A stretch of DNA of 64,000 bases from Chaetoderma sp. LZ-2023a (GCA_034401795.1 CM067367.1:82321426-82385425); one strand, 5' to 3'; counted from the stretch's first letter, positions 31,828-44,481 are shown. A program made the numbers and translations. The notes: generated by a model from the sequence alone, not told the origin.

Positions 31828-32800
31828 ATTGATACTCGATATAATACCAATTCAAGATCAGTTTGTCAGGTGTGAAAATTTAAAACTGACAATTCAAAGC
31901 GATGGCGTCCATTAGGCAAATGCTAATGCTGCAGATTAACATTTCCACCATATTGTATATACTTATAGTTTGAATGAATATCAGCTACATGCCCATACAC
32001 ATGCACGTAGTAAATCGTATGATTTAGATAAGAATTTATGGGGGGAAAAACGATGGATGCCACACATATGATAGAAAGATAAATGTTGTATACTAAATCA
32101 AATTTTAGAAACTTATAGTTATATTATTTCATCCTTTATGTTCGTGTTACATGGAAATTGATTTTTTGTGTGACATTTTCAGCAGTGCATCTGAAAGGAA
32201 TGGATAATGGATCATAAAATGCCATGTGAATCTTATTATGCTTGATTGAAACATCATATCAATGAATTTGATGCCAATGTATACGCAATCATATCCATCA
32301 TGATATTTGAAAAGCTAATCTCGGTTTCCTGTTGTGCTATTTATAAGGGAATTCCACATACATGCAATTGCATGAACAGTGATTTGTAGGATCCCTTATC
32401 CGTTCTTTCCAGTTTCAACTTTAAGACTGCTAAAAATGTCACACAGAATAACAATTTTCATCGTTAAGTAATGTATACAAAATGATGAGTAATATTCTTG
32501 TAGGAACTTGCATATTGAAGAAAATATTTGCAGATCAGATATACGACTTATTTAAGTTCAGATTTTTGTAATGCTTATCCCTACGTTTTTTTGAAGAAAA
32601 GTGCGGATTGTGCCAAATGAAGAATTATATAGTATTGCACAAAAGTCATTTCCAAAAATTCAGATTGCAGTAACTCATTTGAAACCTGATGATATGATGG
32701 TTTCAAAATGTGCATGAAATATATAGATTGCAAGTGAAATAACAGAAAAACAATTGAGACAACAAAGTGATATTTTGTCAAAAGTATTAATATTATAACA
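31828..32800. other. No recognised feature
   Basis: AT-rich intergenic DNA. No long frame, no inverted or direct repeat recognised. Confidence 0.4.
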
Positions 32801-32872
<72 letters not shown>

Positions 32873-32923
32873 CTGCGATTTATCGCAGATTATTGTTTTT
32901 TCTCTGGATCTTTATTCTTATTC

Positions 32924-32990
<67 letters not shown>
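32801..32990. repeat. (ATT)n tracts split by a palindrome
   Basis: Two ATT tracts (32801-32870 and about 32923-32990) on either side of a 22-bp palindrome, AATCTGCGAT/ATCGCAGATT, at 32870-32891 and about 30 bp of unique DNA. The palindrome marks the left end of the repeat that follows. Confidence 0.9.
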
Positions 32991-32991
<1 letters not shown>

Positions 32992-32992
<1 letters not shown>

Positions 32993-34760
32993 TCAACGAT
33001 ACTCGCAAACTATCTCCTCATACAGTTTTAATCTGATTAACTTCAAACTTTGTCAACTTGTAGTACCCCTTGAGGTCTAGTTTGCTTGTACTTTTCTTCT
33101 CGATCGGATGTATGGTTTCCAAGATATCCTCATTTCCGCGGGCAAAGAGTCCCATAGGAAATGTATGGGAGCAATATTCAGACAGCGACTACTCCTAGGA
33201 TTTTCAGTCAATCATCTTGAAACGTCACAGACTTCTAACACAGTTGATCCACATCTTCATCCAAAACATGTTTTGAGTACGGTGACCAGATTTGGAGAAA
33301 ACCCAGCATAAGCCTAATTTTTTTGAAACAAGATACATCATATTTCTAGGGTGGTCAGATGGTTGAAATTTGGCATATACGTAGATGTATTATACTACTC
33401 TTGACTAGTGAAACAAACTCGTTAGCAAACATGTTAGCCATACAGATCTCTGCATTTCCGTACCCACCATGTCCTCATAGGAAATGTATGAGAGCAATAT
33501 TCGGATACTGACTGCTCCTAGAGTGTTGTGTCTATTATCTTGAAACTGGAAACACTTCTAACATGTCTTGACCCACATGTTGACACAGAATATTGTTTGG
33601 GTCTGGTGACCCGTTTTTCAGAAAATCCGGCATACGCCCAATTTTTTGGAATCAAGATAATTCATATTTCTAGGTTGGTCAGATGCTTCATATTTGGCAT
33701 ATACGTGTATACATTATACTCCTATTGATTAATAAAATAGAATCATTGGCGAACATGTTAACCTTTCAGAAAGCTGCATTTCCGTTCCCAACATGTCCCA
33801 TAGGGAATGTATGGGAGCAATATTCGGTCAGCGACTGCGCCTAGGATTTTTTCTGTATCATCTTGAAACCTAACATATTTCTAGGCTCTGTTGATCCACA
33901 AGTTGACCCAAAAAATCTTTTCGCTTCAGTGAGCAGTTTTTGGGAAAATGCTGCATAAACAAAATTATTTGACATCATGAGAATTCTTAATTCTGTCCCT
34001 GTCGGAGGATTTATATTTTTGACATTCCTAGATACCAGAGGCTACTATTGCTTACTAAAATAAAATCGTTAGTGAACATATTAACATTGCTATTATTGCA
34101 AATCTGCACACTAAACAATATTTCCATGATTTGCTGATAAATTACGGAATTACGGTCGGGTTATCTGGGGCGGAATTGCCTCTCAGACACCATTTACAGA
34201 ACTTCGATATCCCGAATGGTTCATGAGATATAGAGATTTTTTTTTTATCGTAGACAAATATTTCAATAGGGATTGCATTGGAAATCGATTTTATGATAAA
34301 TGACCCAGTTTTGGAAATATCATATCTAAACTTTGTACATTTCTTGTATGCACCAGGTGTGTATAGATCATCTACACAAATAAGATCTGATGCATGGTTC
34401 CAGAGAATTCCACGTTTTCTTGTCCAAAAAATCCAATTGGAAATTTAAGGGAGTGCTATTCAGACAGCAACTCGTCCTAAAGTTTTTTGCAGATCATGGA
34501 GAAACTTAACAGACTTCCATCATCTGTTAACCCGCATCTGACACTTACATATTTTCCTGGTCCATTGAGTACTATTTGCGATTCCTAGCCTCCAAACTTG
34601 AGACACTTTCAGTAAACCTTAGGGCCTGGGATGCTTTTATTTTTCTTTTGGATCCAGCAAATAATTTCTGAGGAATACGCTTATCCATGCCCAAAATGCC
34701 CCATATGAAATGTACTCCCTTACATTTCCAATATTGATTTGACTCAATCAATTTCAACAG
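32992..34760 (+). repeat. Interspersed repeat with 323-bp tandem units
   Basis: Anchor CCCATAGGAAATGTATGGG-like occurs at 33151, 33474 and 33797 (period exactly 323 bp), with diverged versions near 34432 and 34690. Each unit also carries an AGCAATATTCGGACAGCGACT-like run, 'CATCTTGAAAC' and an 'ATTTGGCATATACG' motif. Units are about 70-80% alike by eye. Related 'TCATCGCAGATTTA' near 35105 may be the right end. No convincing protein; reading frames are short. Confidence 0.75.
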
Positions 34761-35146
34761 GCAAAGGGCGGTAAATCATGCCAAAAACAAAAATTGGTCA
34801 GTTTTGTGCAGGAATTGCCTCCCTTCCCTTTAATTCATTAATTTCTCCTTTATTTGACATTAAATGGCCTTTTCCTTGATTTTGGTAAAGATTTCACCAT
34901 AGCAAATCAGGACACATTATTTTATACTTTAGGGTCAAAGCTATCGGTTTTCAAGAAATCAGCTTTTCCATTCCCTGTGAAAAACTATGGGAATTTCAAC
35001 TATGGATCTTTGAACTGCGACAACACTTAGAATTTTTATCAGATCAGCATCAGACATGTTCAATGATCGTGTGAGAAGAGGGCTTATAACACTCCTTAAT
35101 GTTCAGTCATCGCAGATTTACAGTTGCTTCAGTAAATGTGTTCTAG

Positions 35147-35153
<7 letters not shown>
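34761..35153. other. Right part of the 323-bp repeat element
   Basis: Less repetitive continuation, closing near 35105 with 'TCATCGCAGATTTACAG', which echoes the palindrome at 32870. Confidence 0.4.

Positions 35154-35192
<39 letters not shown>
35154..35192. repeat. (ATT)n microsatellite
   Basis: About 13 ATT units. Confidence 0.95.
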
Positions 35193-35193
<1 letters not shown>

Positions 35194-36405
35194 TCATTGC
35201 TTAAAATGTACATGCTAATATTCTATGTCACAATGACATCATTATTATGCAGTCCATCATTTCAATATCAACAAAGTTAATAGACCAATAAAGAATGCAT
35301 TGCTGTACGTTTTTATGTTTCAGTACACTATTTCAGGAAAAAAGAGGAAAACAATGAGATTCTTGATGAAATTGGAAAAATACCTTTATAAATATTAAAA
35401 TTTTGATGCCAGCTAACAAATGAAATATTTTGGTTAGTACCCTAGATACTTGAGTAACAGATCGGATCCATCCATAATTATGTATAAATTACCGTAGATT
35501 TTGCCAGATTCATGTGCTTTTACACATCTAGATTTTTATTTTATGACAGATGACAAATATTTTTGAATTTTTAAACCATGTCAAACATAAATTCCAACTT
35601 GTCAAATCTATTACACGTGTTAGCCGATTTGATTTGAAACACGCTAAAGCTTGATTCAGCATTCTACTTCTTGACTTATATGCTGAATTCAATAGGCAAA
35701 CGCAAATTCAAATCAGATCTTCTCTATACCATTATCCAATAAAATTATATGTAGAAATATGGTGCAAAATGCTTTTTGTGTAAATATATGGACTGTTTTC
35801 TATATTTATGTAAATGATTACGTACATCATTATTACAAAGATATATTGAACATCATGTGCATTTAGCATTATTTTTTTAATTGATTTTCTTTCAAATCAT
35901 CATTTTAGTTTCCATTTTAGACTAGAGAAAACAGGCACTGCAAATCCTCACCCACCAGTTTTGGTCACAGTGCAAAAGGTTTTTAGACTTTCCCGACTTC
36001 GAATTTTCCAGAATTTTTCCTTGTATTTTCTGAATCCTGCTCAAATTTGTAGAATCATAGTGTACTGTCACACCCTTACATGTGTTAAGATTTCGGGCCA
36101 GTCATTTGTGATATTTACATAGATCTAGAATTTGATCTGATATAGATCTGTGTTCATTCATGTGGATGATGGCCACAATCTGGACATCCTTTTACACGGT
36201 AAGTTCCCTTGTTGTATTAACATTTGAGGCAAATTGGATCAGTGCTATTTAGATACACCTCCGTACACATACACATACACATTGCACGCATGCATGCAGA
36301 CATGTTTGCATGCACGCACGCGTGCAGACATGCATGTATACATGCAGGCACGCATGCATACAGGTACCCATGTACAAACATGTGCACGTGTCTGTACGCA
36401 CAGCA
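35193..36405. other. 3' flank of GPCR relic 2; CATG-rich tract
   Basis: Mostly unassigned AT-rich DNA. 36261-36390 is a purine-pyrimidine alternating tract rich in CATGCA, ACACAT and GCACGC, producing spurious His/Cys/Thr-rich frames on both strands. Confidence 0.5.
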
Positions 36406-37635
36406 TTATTCTATACTTTGGGAGCATTTTAATAAATTCACAAATCTACATATGAATGATTTGTACACATGCCTTCTATCTCTGTCGGATATAAACCATA
36501 GAAATGGTGTAAACTGGATTATAGACAGTTGCATCAGCGACGTAACAACCTCTTGATGAATGTATGAATGTGCTTCCCTATTACAATTTTGTATTAAAAT
36601 AATAAAACTAATAAGAAATGGTGTCCATCCTACGAGCATCATCAATAGAAGGATTAATCCTGACCGTAGATGGAGCACTGACAACTTTATTCTTGTATTA
36701 GTCTGCGAAATTCTATTCATTACAGAATGGCTGTCTACTGTGGAACTGCATCCCCCTTGTACCTCTGACATTTCTATGTTTCTGGTAGTTGTGGCAATGG
36801 TATCATGAACACACACCTTGTCAATATGTCAGCCTGGCTTAGCTATTGAGTTTTCTGTAGATGTTTGTCTAATAATTTGTAATATTTCTTTATGTCTGAG
36901 AGAATTATTTTCCACGCCATTTGCCATGGATAGCGGCATTATTTTCAATGAGCTTGGTTGTACGGTCATGTGCATTTTTCTAGAATGCCAAAAGGCAATA
37001 CACAGAACTCCGACGCTTCCTATTATATTTACAATAACATTGGCAACATTCATAACAAACGATATGATCAATCCTGTGCAGTGATGTTCCGTTTTTGAAT
37101 TTGCATCAGAGCCTCTAGCAGTACAATTCTCTATGAAATGAAAAGTGTACAGCGTTATATTAAAGGACGAGTCCGAGCAAGGTAAAATCACACTTGAGTT
37201 ACGGTTCGTGGCTTCTGTAACTCGTCCAACCAAGTGTGGTACATTGTTAATTATGGAAACTATCCAAACACTCACAAATACTAGTGCTAGCCGTCGGCGT
37301 GTTACAATGTTCTCATATCTCAGGGGTTGAACTAAGATCAATATTCGATTCACGATGAAAATACTCAGATGACATATAATACATGTGGATAGTATAGCAG
37401 AAATTGTGAAATACAGTAAAGCCAGAAAAGATGTTTTAACCAGATACATTAGACTCATTAGAGGTACCAGGATGAGACCTCCAATAAAGATATATCCACT
37501 AAGCAGAAGGAGAATTATCCATTCATTTGTCCTGTGTAGAGTATGATGGAAAGCTAACTTGAGAAGTATATCATAATGCACTGTGTGCAAGGCAGCATTC
37601 ACAGTTAAAACCATAAAGTAGGCGAAGTTACACAT
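36406..37635 (-). pseudogene. Class A GPCR, single in-frame stop (relic 2)
   Basis: Minus strand, intronless, about 408 codons in one frame broken by a single TGA at 36831-36829 in the third intracellular loop. Start: ATG at 37635-37633; the frame upstream is closed by TGA. TM1-2 span roughly residues 5-65 ('HRTNEWIILLLLSGYIFIGG'), TM3 about 69-100 ending N96-R97-I98 in place of DRY and followed by QPLRY, TM4 about 113-133 (W124), ECL2 has sequons at N146, N159 and N170, TM5 about 188-215. After the stop, TM6 has 'LVGWTPFLIS' (the WxPF motif) and TM7 ends 'FTPFLWF' where NPxxY is usual, then a short tail. Best preserved of three paralogues; ligand unknown. The stop could be a base error; the 'LDK' / 'IDKV' context matches relic 3, so the reading frame is right. 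Confidence 0.8.
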
Positions 37636-37904
37636 TTTAAATACGATAATATATCAGGTTGACAGAGAACTGTTCGTGGATAGTCATGCCGAATACCTGA
37701 AGATAGAATCGCGATATTTCATTCGTCACCTGAACTATACATTTCCAACAGAATATAATATTATAAGTCAATGTCCGTCACCTGTGAACTATCAAGTGGC
37801 CAATGTTCCATTTGTTTGCCCAGTTTCCTGGAGTCATTTGAAACGGTCAAGTGACCAATGTACCCAGTGGTTGTCCAGTTAGATGGAGTCATTTCTCGCT
37901 CTAA
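37636..37904. other. 5' flank of GPCR relic 2
   Basis: No repeat or coding evidence recognised; the likely promoter lies here if the gene was ever expressed. Confidence 0.3.
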
Positions 37905-38345
37905 TTAACCAACAGCTCAGTTCATGAGAAGACAAATATAAAACTAAATGCAGAAAACACTTCAAGTAAAGCTTCAAAATTAAATATTACAAACTGGATC
38001 ATTAATTAATAGAACTTTCCACTTTATCCATCCATCCTATGACATCATAATCAACTATGTGACGTGTAGAAAGACAACAGCACCCAATCAAATTAGTTAC
38101 AAAATATTCAACAGCTTACCTGTATAGGTTTCAGGAGATTTATAGTTATGGCATTCGGGGATCGATCAATCACAACATGGCGAAGTGTGGGTGGAGCTTA
38201 GTTACTGATGGGCTGGGCAGAGCTAAATGTGGTAAGGTACATTAACAACACTTCAATTACTGAGAAGACAAAAGATAACTAAAGGCAGAAAACACTTCTA
38301 GTAAAGCTTTAAAATTAAATATTACAAACTGCATCATTAATTAAT
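37905..38345. repeat. ~105-bp direct repeat with a MITE-1 in between
   Basis: 37905-38008 and 38245-38345 are near-identical direct repeats: both contain 'TGCAGAAAACACTTC'/'GGCAGAAAACACTTC', 'AAATTAAATATTACAAACTG' and 'CATCATTAATTAAT'. The MITE-1 at 38012-38244 occupies the junction. Confidence 0.8.
38012..38244 (+). mobile_element. MITE-1, internally deleted
   Basis: Left end 'GAACTTTCCACTTTATCC', CRE-like sites degraded, then a jump to the right hairpin arm ('CAATCAAATTAGTTAC'), tail and right end 'AAATGTGGTAAGGTACATT'. The pre-hairpin block and left arm are missing. Confidence 0.75.
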
Positions 38346-39587
38346 TATTCAGGCGATATCAGATAATACGATTGTATTGTATATATACACAAATCTACAA
38401 GCACAATATATGCCACGCACAGTCGTGTCAAATCATTTCTTGATATAAAAGTTTGATTATTCGTAATATTTTCATATATTACCACTAGCTGTCACTGCAA
38501 ATTGAAGTGAATGCACACGAACGTAAATATCTGTAACAATTTAGCATGAACCACTGTCGCTTAACAAATTGTAGTAACTAGTCACATTACGGTTTATAAA
38601 TAAGTAAAAAATAAGTTCCAAAAACGAGAAACGTATAAGTGGTACAATTTTAAACACAGTATAAGAAATATTATATTGAATATTTTATAATTATTGGATT
38701 GTAAGAGATTGTTTCCTTGAGCAACAATGTCTTAAGCAACAATGTCTTACAATCAAATTATGTTCAAAATAATCAACAATATATATTATTTTGTTTTTGG
38801 AAACACGTTCAGTTATTTCTGAGTTCTGCTGTATGCAAAAATTGTGACATTAGTCAGTGGATATTAGCATTTTATGATACTCATTACTTTTTATAAAATG
38901 TTGTTGATCTAATATTATTATGATTCTAAAATCATTATCGAAATAATACATGCTTTAATTGTATGATGTTATGAGTGTGAGTTTGCGCAGCACTTAAGAG
39001 CTGATGGTGTTTCGGTAAGGTGTCTATTTAGAGGTTTGTGATTAGAGGCTCAAAGCAGAACATTTCTTTGTTGTTATGCATATATTATCTGATAATTTTA
39101 AAGCGCAATTAACCATTTATACCAGAAAATCACAGATTATCAATTTCTAAGACAGCACAGAGTAGTGTAGTTGAATTATTTGAAATTAATTTTTGCAGAC
39201 TTTGTTGTTGGGAATCGATTGCCCTCACTGACGGGTGTCACGTGTTAAGATGTAGCATCTACACGTCATGTGTTAAACTGTAGTTTCTACAAATGTTATT
39301 CAGTGTTGTAACATTTATCTTTTTAGCGATTTCTAAATATTTTGTAGTTGAATGATTAAGCAAATGGGAAATAAAATTCTGAGTACAATTGACGCTATAG
39401 CGACTCGGGATTATTCTGTCAGCTGTAGCGCGTGTATTACTGACAGTGAAAATAGAGCACGTCCGCTAAGGAATATACAATGCTGCAGAAATAGAGTACC
39501 ACGAACGAGGTCCCATTTAATATCATTATTATCAATTGAGTTGAAAAATAGTTTGCTTGCACAAGCTTTAGCGAGTACAAAGTGATA
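38346..39587. other. Upstream flank of GPCR relic 2
   Basis: 38560-39150 resembles 30740-31100; markers such as 'GCGCAGCACTTAAGAGCT' and 'TTATCTGATAATTTTAAAG' align with that flank. 38713-38755 has an imperfect tandem 'GAGCAACAATGTCTTA' / 'AAGCAACAATGTCTTA'. No genes recognised. Confidence 0.4.
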
Positions 39588-39617
39588 AAGGGCCTTTCCA
39601 GTTTTAGCTATGTCCCA

Positions 39618-39684
<67 letters not shown>

Positions 39685-40047
39685 AGTTCCATCCACATCT
39701 CGCTCGTGTTGTGCTTGATCGATCTCTGAACTCGCTGACTTTCAGTTTCCAGAAAGCTATACAGTTAAGCTGTTGAATAATTTGAAACTAACTTGACTGG
39801 GTACTATTGATGCCTATGGCAGCAACAGCGCCCTCTCAAATTAGTTTCCAAATATTCAACAGTATGTTTATTCAATAGCAAAAACACACAATTCGTACAA
39901 CTTGTCGGACTATTAAGCCTTAAAAACTGGCTTAATCGAATCATTCATGATGTCATGATTATGACATCAGCATACACATCACTAAGTTGGTTATAATGTC
40001 ATATGACATCAGATGATCGATGGATAAACTTGGACACGTCCATTGTC
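39588..40047 (-). mobile_element. MITE-1 with internal (CT)n
   Basis: Minus copy: 'GGGCCTTTCCAGTTTTAGC' at left, 'GATCGATCTCTGAACTC', a well preserved hairpin with tip 'TTGATGCCTATGGCAGCAAC' and right end 'GATAAACTTGGACACGTCC'. The normal 'CCCATCTCTAGCTAAG' motif has expanded into 63 bp of CT at 39621-39683. Confidence 0.85.
39621..39683. repeat. (CT)n microsatellite inside MITE-1
   Basis: About 31 perfect CT units, seeded from the element's own ATCTCTAG motif. Confidence 0.95.
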
Positions 40048-40613
<566 letters not shown>

Positions 40614-40675
40614 GAGATGTACATACTTTGATTAATCGAGAAAAGAAAGATCTATATAATTGCCTTCTCTCCCTG

Positions 40676-41636
40676 TCAATATATAAAACATATGGCTGGT
40701 GTAAGTTGCATTGTGACCATTTGTATCATCCACGTTATTCTGTTTGAAACAGATGATGCTGATGCTACATTAATGCAGTGTTGTATTGAAAAAATAAAGC
40801 TGATTAGGAACGATGCCCAGCCAATCATCATCATCAAGAATAAAAGGACTGATCCTGGTCGTAGTTGTGGAAATGACAATTTCCTTCGTAAATTAGATTG
40901 AGAAATTTATCGCATGAATTTGTGCTTATGATAGAATCGCATTTGATTATTGCACTGGCACTTTCTTGCACTTCTGGCATTTCCACATTTCTGGTAGTTG
41001 TGCCAGGGTTCTCTTGAATACGTAGTTCGGAACAGATGATCACTTTGTCAAGAGCTTCCTCGGGAGGGTCTATTTTATTTTCTATGGATGTTTGTCTTTT
41101 CGTCATAATTTTAATTCTGTCTTTACTTTGGGGCAAATTTTGTCTGCAATTTTTACCAGTTAACGGCATCCCTTTAAAATACTTCGGCCTTACAGCCCTG
41201 TGGAATTTACTAGAATGCCAAACTGCTATGCCCATTAGTCCAATGTTGCCTATTAGATTTAGTGTTGCATTAGCCACATGCATAGAAAACAGTATGATTG
41301 ATCCAATGCAGTTAATCCTGTTTTCACATGTTGAATTTGCATCGATACCATTAGCAGTGGTGTTTCGACTGAAGCTAAGATTATGAACGGTTGCATCAAA
41401 GGAAGAGTTTAAATGTTGCGGAGTCGAATTGTTATTTTCCATTGTCCAAACAAAAAAACAATCCAGACAGTTGCAATCACTAATGCTAAACGTCGGCGTG
41501 TCACAATGCCCTCATATCTCAGAGGGAAAGCTACAGTCAAAAGTCGATTTCCATTGAAAATACGTTGATGGCATATGATACACACATCTAGTATGTTAAT
41601 TATTAAAGCCGATGCATAAAAAGCATGTGTTTGCAC
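40676..41636 (-). pseudogene. Class A GPCR relic 3 (5' truncated, frameshifted)
   Basis: Minus strand. 41636-41409 covers TM3-TM4 ('FNGNRLLTVAFPLRY', 'RRRLALVIATVWIV'). At a T run near 41450 the frame shifts. 41442-40834 carries ECL2 with several sequons, TM5 'LNLIGNIGLMGIAVWHSSK' and an open third intracellular loop including 'PGTTTRNVEMPEVQ', which matches relic 2 after its stop codon. Near 40893 the frame shifts again into TM6 ('MMMIGWASFLISFIF', P of WxP lost) and TM7 ('MQLTPAICFIY', then stop). TM1-TM2 not found. At least three disabling changes. Confidence 0.8.
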
Positions 41637-42705
41637 GTAATAGTTTACTATCGAAAAGAGTATCTGATCAATGGCAGAAGTACGCTTGCTGATTATTATT
41701 CTTCAAGAAACTAAGAGATGGACAATATCTATGCTGTGTGAGATGCAATCCAGGTATCTCTAAAAAAAATAGTATATCTGCAAGTCGAGTAGATAAAACG
41801 TCTTGAAATAGCAACGGCATCATAAGTATTCCAGCTGTGACAAGTCACTTACGGTTGTACCCATTCTCGTGTATAAAGCACTTTGAACTGAAATATAGCT
41901 CTTCTCTTGTCCAGAAAATTTTTTAAGTGAAAAATCAACAAGAGATAGTAAAAAGAAACACTTCATTCATTAATTATTCTACTGATTCTAGAATATATTT
42001 TTAAACCACAGAATACATGGTGCTAGCAGCTGCATTAAACCAAACGTATTGCTGAAGCAACAGCATAGATACTTGACTTGACTATATTACTGTACCATAC
42101 TAGCTGCATGTGTGTGGTCTACTGACCATCTAATTACTGATAATTAATGTACCATATGGAATAATCAGTGTCAATTACAATGCAGTAGTTCGACAAAGTC
42201 ACCAGATTTCTTTCATAATTAAAATAATGTGGTTAACTGATGCCCAGATTTCTACTACAAGTGTTTGAACTTTCACTACAGAATTGTAACACCTTCGCCA
42301 CATACCATCAGTGATTCATTGATTCTTATTTAGAAATGGCATTGAATAAAGGAGCTGGCACAAGCCACCTTTTCACCACATATCTGATACTTGTTTCTCT
42401 TTGTAGCCACAAGCACGAAACCTGGTACTTAGTGACACCGTTTAAGTAATGAAATCAATTGGCATAGGTCTTTTGTGACCAAAGGTGTTGTTTCCATAAA
42501 CGGATGATCAAAACTCGAACGGTTCTGATCTATTAGTGTCCATGTGAGCTTGGTCTATGTAAATCATTCCATATGCGACCACACAATCTACACTAAGCTT
42601 TATGCAGGATCGCCATATAGAATGAATCAAATCCTTTTCTGCTGGTATGATGCTTAAATGTTTGTCAACACAACACAATAATCCCACTAATCTAAAGAAG
42701 GATTT
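41637..42705. other. Upstream flank of GPCR relic 3
   Basis: No TM1-TM2 coding recovered. Scattered similarity to the flank of relic 1 (29790 region). Otherwise unassigned. Confidence 0.35.
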
Positions 42706-43045
42706 CATAATCAACTACATGACGTGTAGGATGACGTCGTAATCGATTTCGTCATGAATGACGTAGCTAAGTTCGTGATGAACGCTTAATTGATGACGGA
42801 CTAAGCATTGTTGTACGAATTGTATGTCTTTACTATTTCACTAAATTAGTTTCAAAATATTCAATATGTTTATTAAAAAGGAAGGACACACAATCCATAC
42901 AACAACGCTTAGTTCGTCATCAATTAAGCGTTGGTGACGAACTTAGCTACGTCATTCGTGACATCATTAGTTATGTCATCATCCTACACGTCACGTAGTT
43001 GACTATGACGTCATATAATGGATGAATAAACTGCAATCGTGCATT
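42706..43045. mobile_element. MITE-1 left arms joined head to head: ~300-bp palindrome
   Basis: 42706-42850 is the MITE-1 CRE arm and pre-hairpin block in plus orientation; 42880-43010 is the same block inverted, followed by the TIR side 'GGATGAATAAACTGC'. Matching pairs include 'GACGTGTAGGATGACGTC' against 'CATCCTACACGTCACG' and 'CGCTTAATTGATGACGGAC' against 'GTCATCAATTAAGCG'. The central hairpin is reduced to one arm remnant 'TTAGTTTCAAAATATTCAA'. Only one end keeps its TIR. Confidence 0.85.
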
Positions 43046-43490
43046 AAGACGTCTTCATAAATACCACTCCCATTGTGCACAGAATACTATCTCTGCTACA
43101 CTAACATCGTCTCGTGTCACATAGAATTCCTTATCAAAAACACAAATATTTGGACTTTTTACACCTATAACCATTATTTAACACCAAAATTTGAAAAAGC
43201 GTGCTGGAACACGTAGCCCTACAACAAGTATAATGTTACTGCGTGACACAGTGGATATTAATGTTCTGATAAACTATTTGGCATTTTGCAGATCTGATTT
43301 TGCATTCAATTCTTAAATATTTATCGCAATAATAACTATTTGAATTGTTTGCATTTATCACTGTGAGTTGGCACTGCACTTCAAATCTAATGAATTCGTC
43401 CATCAGATGTGTATTTACATTATCGTGAATAGCGGTAGCAGATAGCTGTACATGTTTCTGTGGCCATGCATGATGCTATCTGAGCCATAA
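43046..43490. other. Flank related to those of GPCR relics 1 and 2
   Basis: 'GGCACTGCACTTCAAATCTA' near 43361 and 'GTGAATAGCGG' near 43424 align with markers near 30950 and 38985. No genes recognised. Confidence 0.4.
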
Positions 43491-43491
43491 T

Positions 43492-43830
43492 AGAGGAATC
43501 CATTTCTAGCTATGCTCCGCCCATTTCGAAGTGAAATCCGCCCACCTTGAATTGATTTCCGATTTTGAAACCTGAATTCCAAGAATCTATATTTCAAGGT
43601 AACTATACATGTCAAATATATTGAATATTTTGAAATTAATTTGACTGGGGACCGTTGCTGCCTATATCCAGAGAGGAATCAACAGCTCCCAGTCAAATTA
43701 GTTTTAAAATATTCAACAGAATATTTATTAAATTGTAAATTCACCAAGGGCATTCAGTTCGTACACATCACGGCGGACCTTTCGCTTTCAGCGACTGATG
43801 ATTGTGACGTCAGAAAACCTGTCACGCAAT
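43492..43830 (-). mobile_element. MITE-1 subfamily b
   Basis: Minus copy: 'GAGGAATCCATTTCTAGC' end, 'GAATCTATATTTCAAGGTAA', both hairpin arms, CRE near 43805 and the far end close to 43830. Abuts the next MITE-1. Confidence 0.8.
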
Positions 43831-43831
43831 G

Positions 43832-44218
43832 GAGAAATCTAGCTTTGGCTATGCCCCGCCCATCTCTAACTAAGCTCCACCCACGCTTTGCCCGTGTTGG
43901 GACTGATCGACCCCAGCATTTTCTGATTCTCAATTTCCAGAAAACTATACAGAGCAGTTTTTGGATATTTTGAAACTGATTTGCCGGGGTGCTGTTGCTG
44001 CCAATGGCAGCAGCAGTGTCGAGTCAACTTAGTTTTAAAATATTCACCAGCATGTTTATTAAATAGTAGAAACATACAATGCAATTCGTACAACCTGACG
44101 GATTAAGTGTTTAGAATGGACTAACTCGAGTCATTCATGACGTAATTAATTATGATGTCATCCTACACGTCACGTAGTTAGGTATGACGCCATATGATTG
44201 ACCGAGAAACTGGATTCA
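43832..44218 (-). mobile_element. MITE-1, subfamily a, full copy
   Basis: Minus copy with 'CTATGCCCCGCCCATCTC', 'CTCAATTTCCAGAAAACTAT', hairpin tip 'GCTGCCAATGGCAGCAGC', 'ATTAAATAGTAGAAACATAC', CRE-type sites near 44136-44195 and right end 'GAGAAACTGGATTC'. Two MITE-1 subfamilies sit end to end here. Confidence 0.8.
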
Positions 44219-44481
44219 TGAACTGATTATGACATCAGATACGTGGCGTATTGACTGCAGGGGCAACAGGGGCAGACTGCCACACCTGAAAGGTCTTTGG
44301 GGGAATAGTTTAGGGAAGTACATGTTTGCCCAGATTATTGAGCCAAAACTTTATCAGTCTGGGTGCAAGCAATGACCTCTCAGGACATCAGATTTTCAAG
44401 AAAAAGTTGCTGTATACAATTTGTGGTAGATTTACCAAATTCGGAGACATTTTCCACGTTTGCCCTATCTGACAAAAATCC
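44219..44481. other. No recognised feature
   Basis: Short unassigned stretch between MITE-1 copies. Confidence 0.35.

Noticed and set aside
33151-34432. CRISPR-like array
   Set aside because: Units are ~323 bp and diverged, without short conserved repeats and unique spacers, in a eukaryotic context.
36224-36556. His/Cys/Thr-rich frames of ~110 codons
   Set aside because: Low-complexity CATG/ACAC tract; overlap the downstream end of a real GPCR relic on the other strand.
36829-36831. In-frame TGA in the GPCR as selenocysteine
   Set aside because: It lies in a variable intracellular loop, no relative has Cys there, and no SECIS-like element was sought successfully downstream.
39411-39776. 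Glu-Arg and Ser-Leu repeat frames
   Set aside because: Translations of the (CT)n tract inside a MITE-1.
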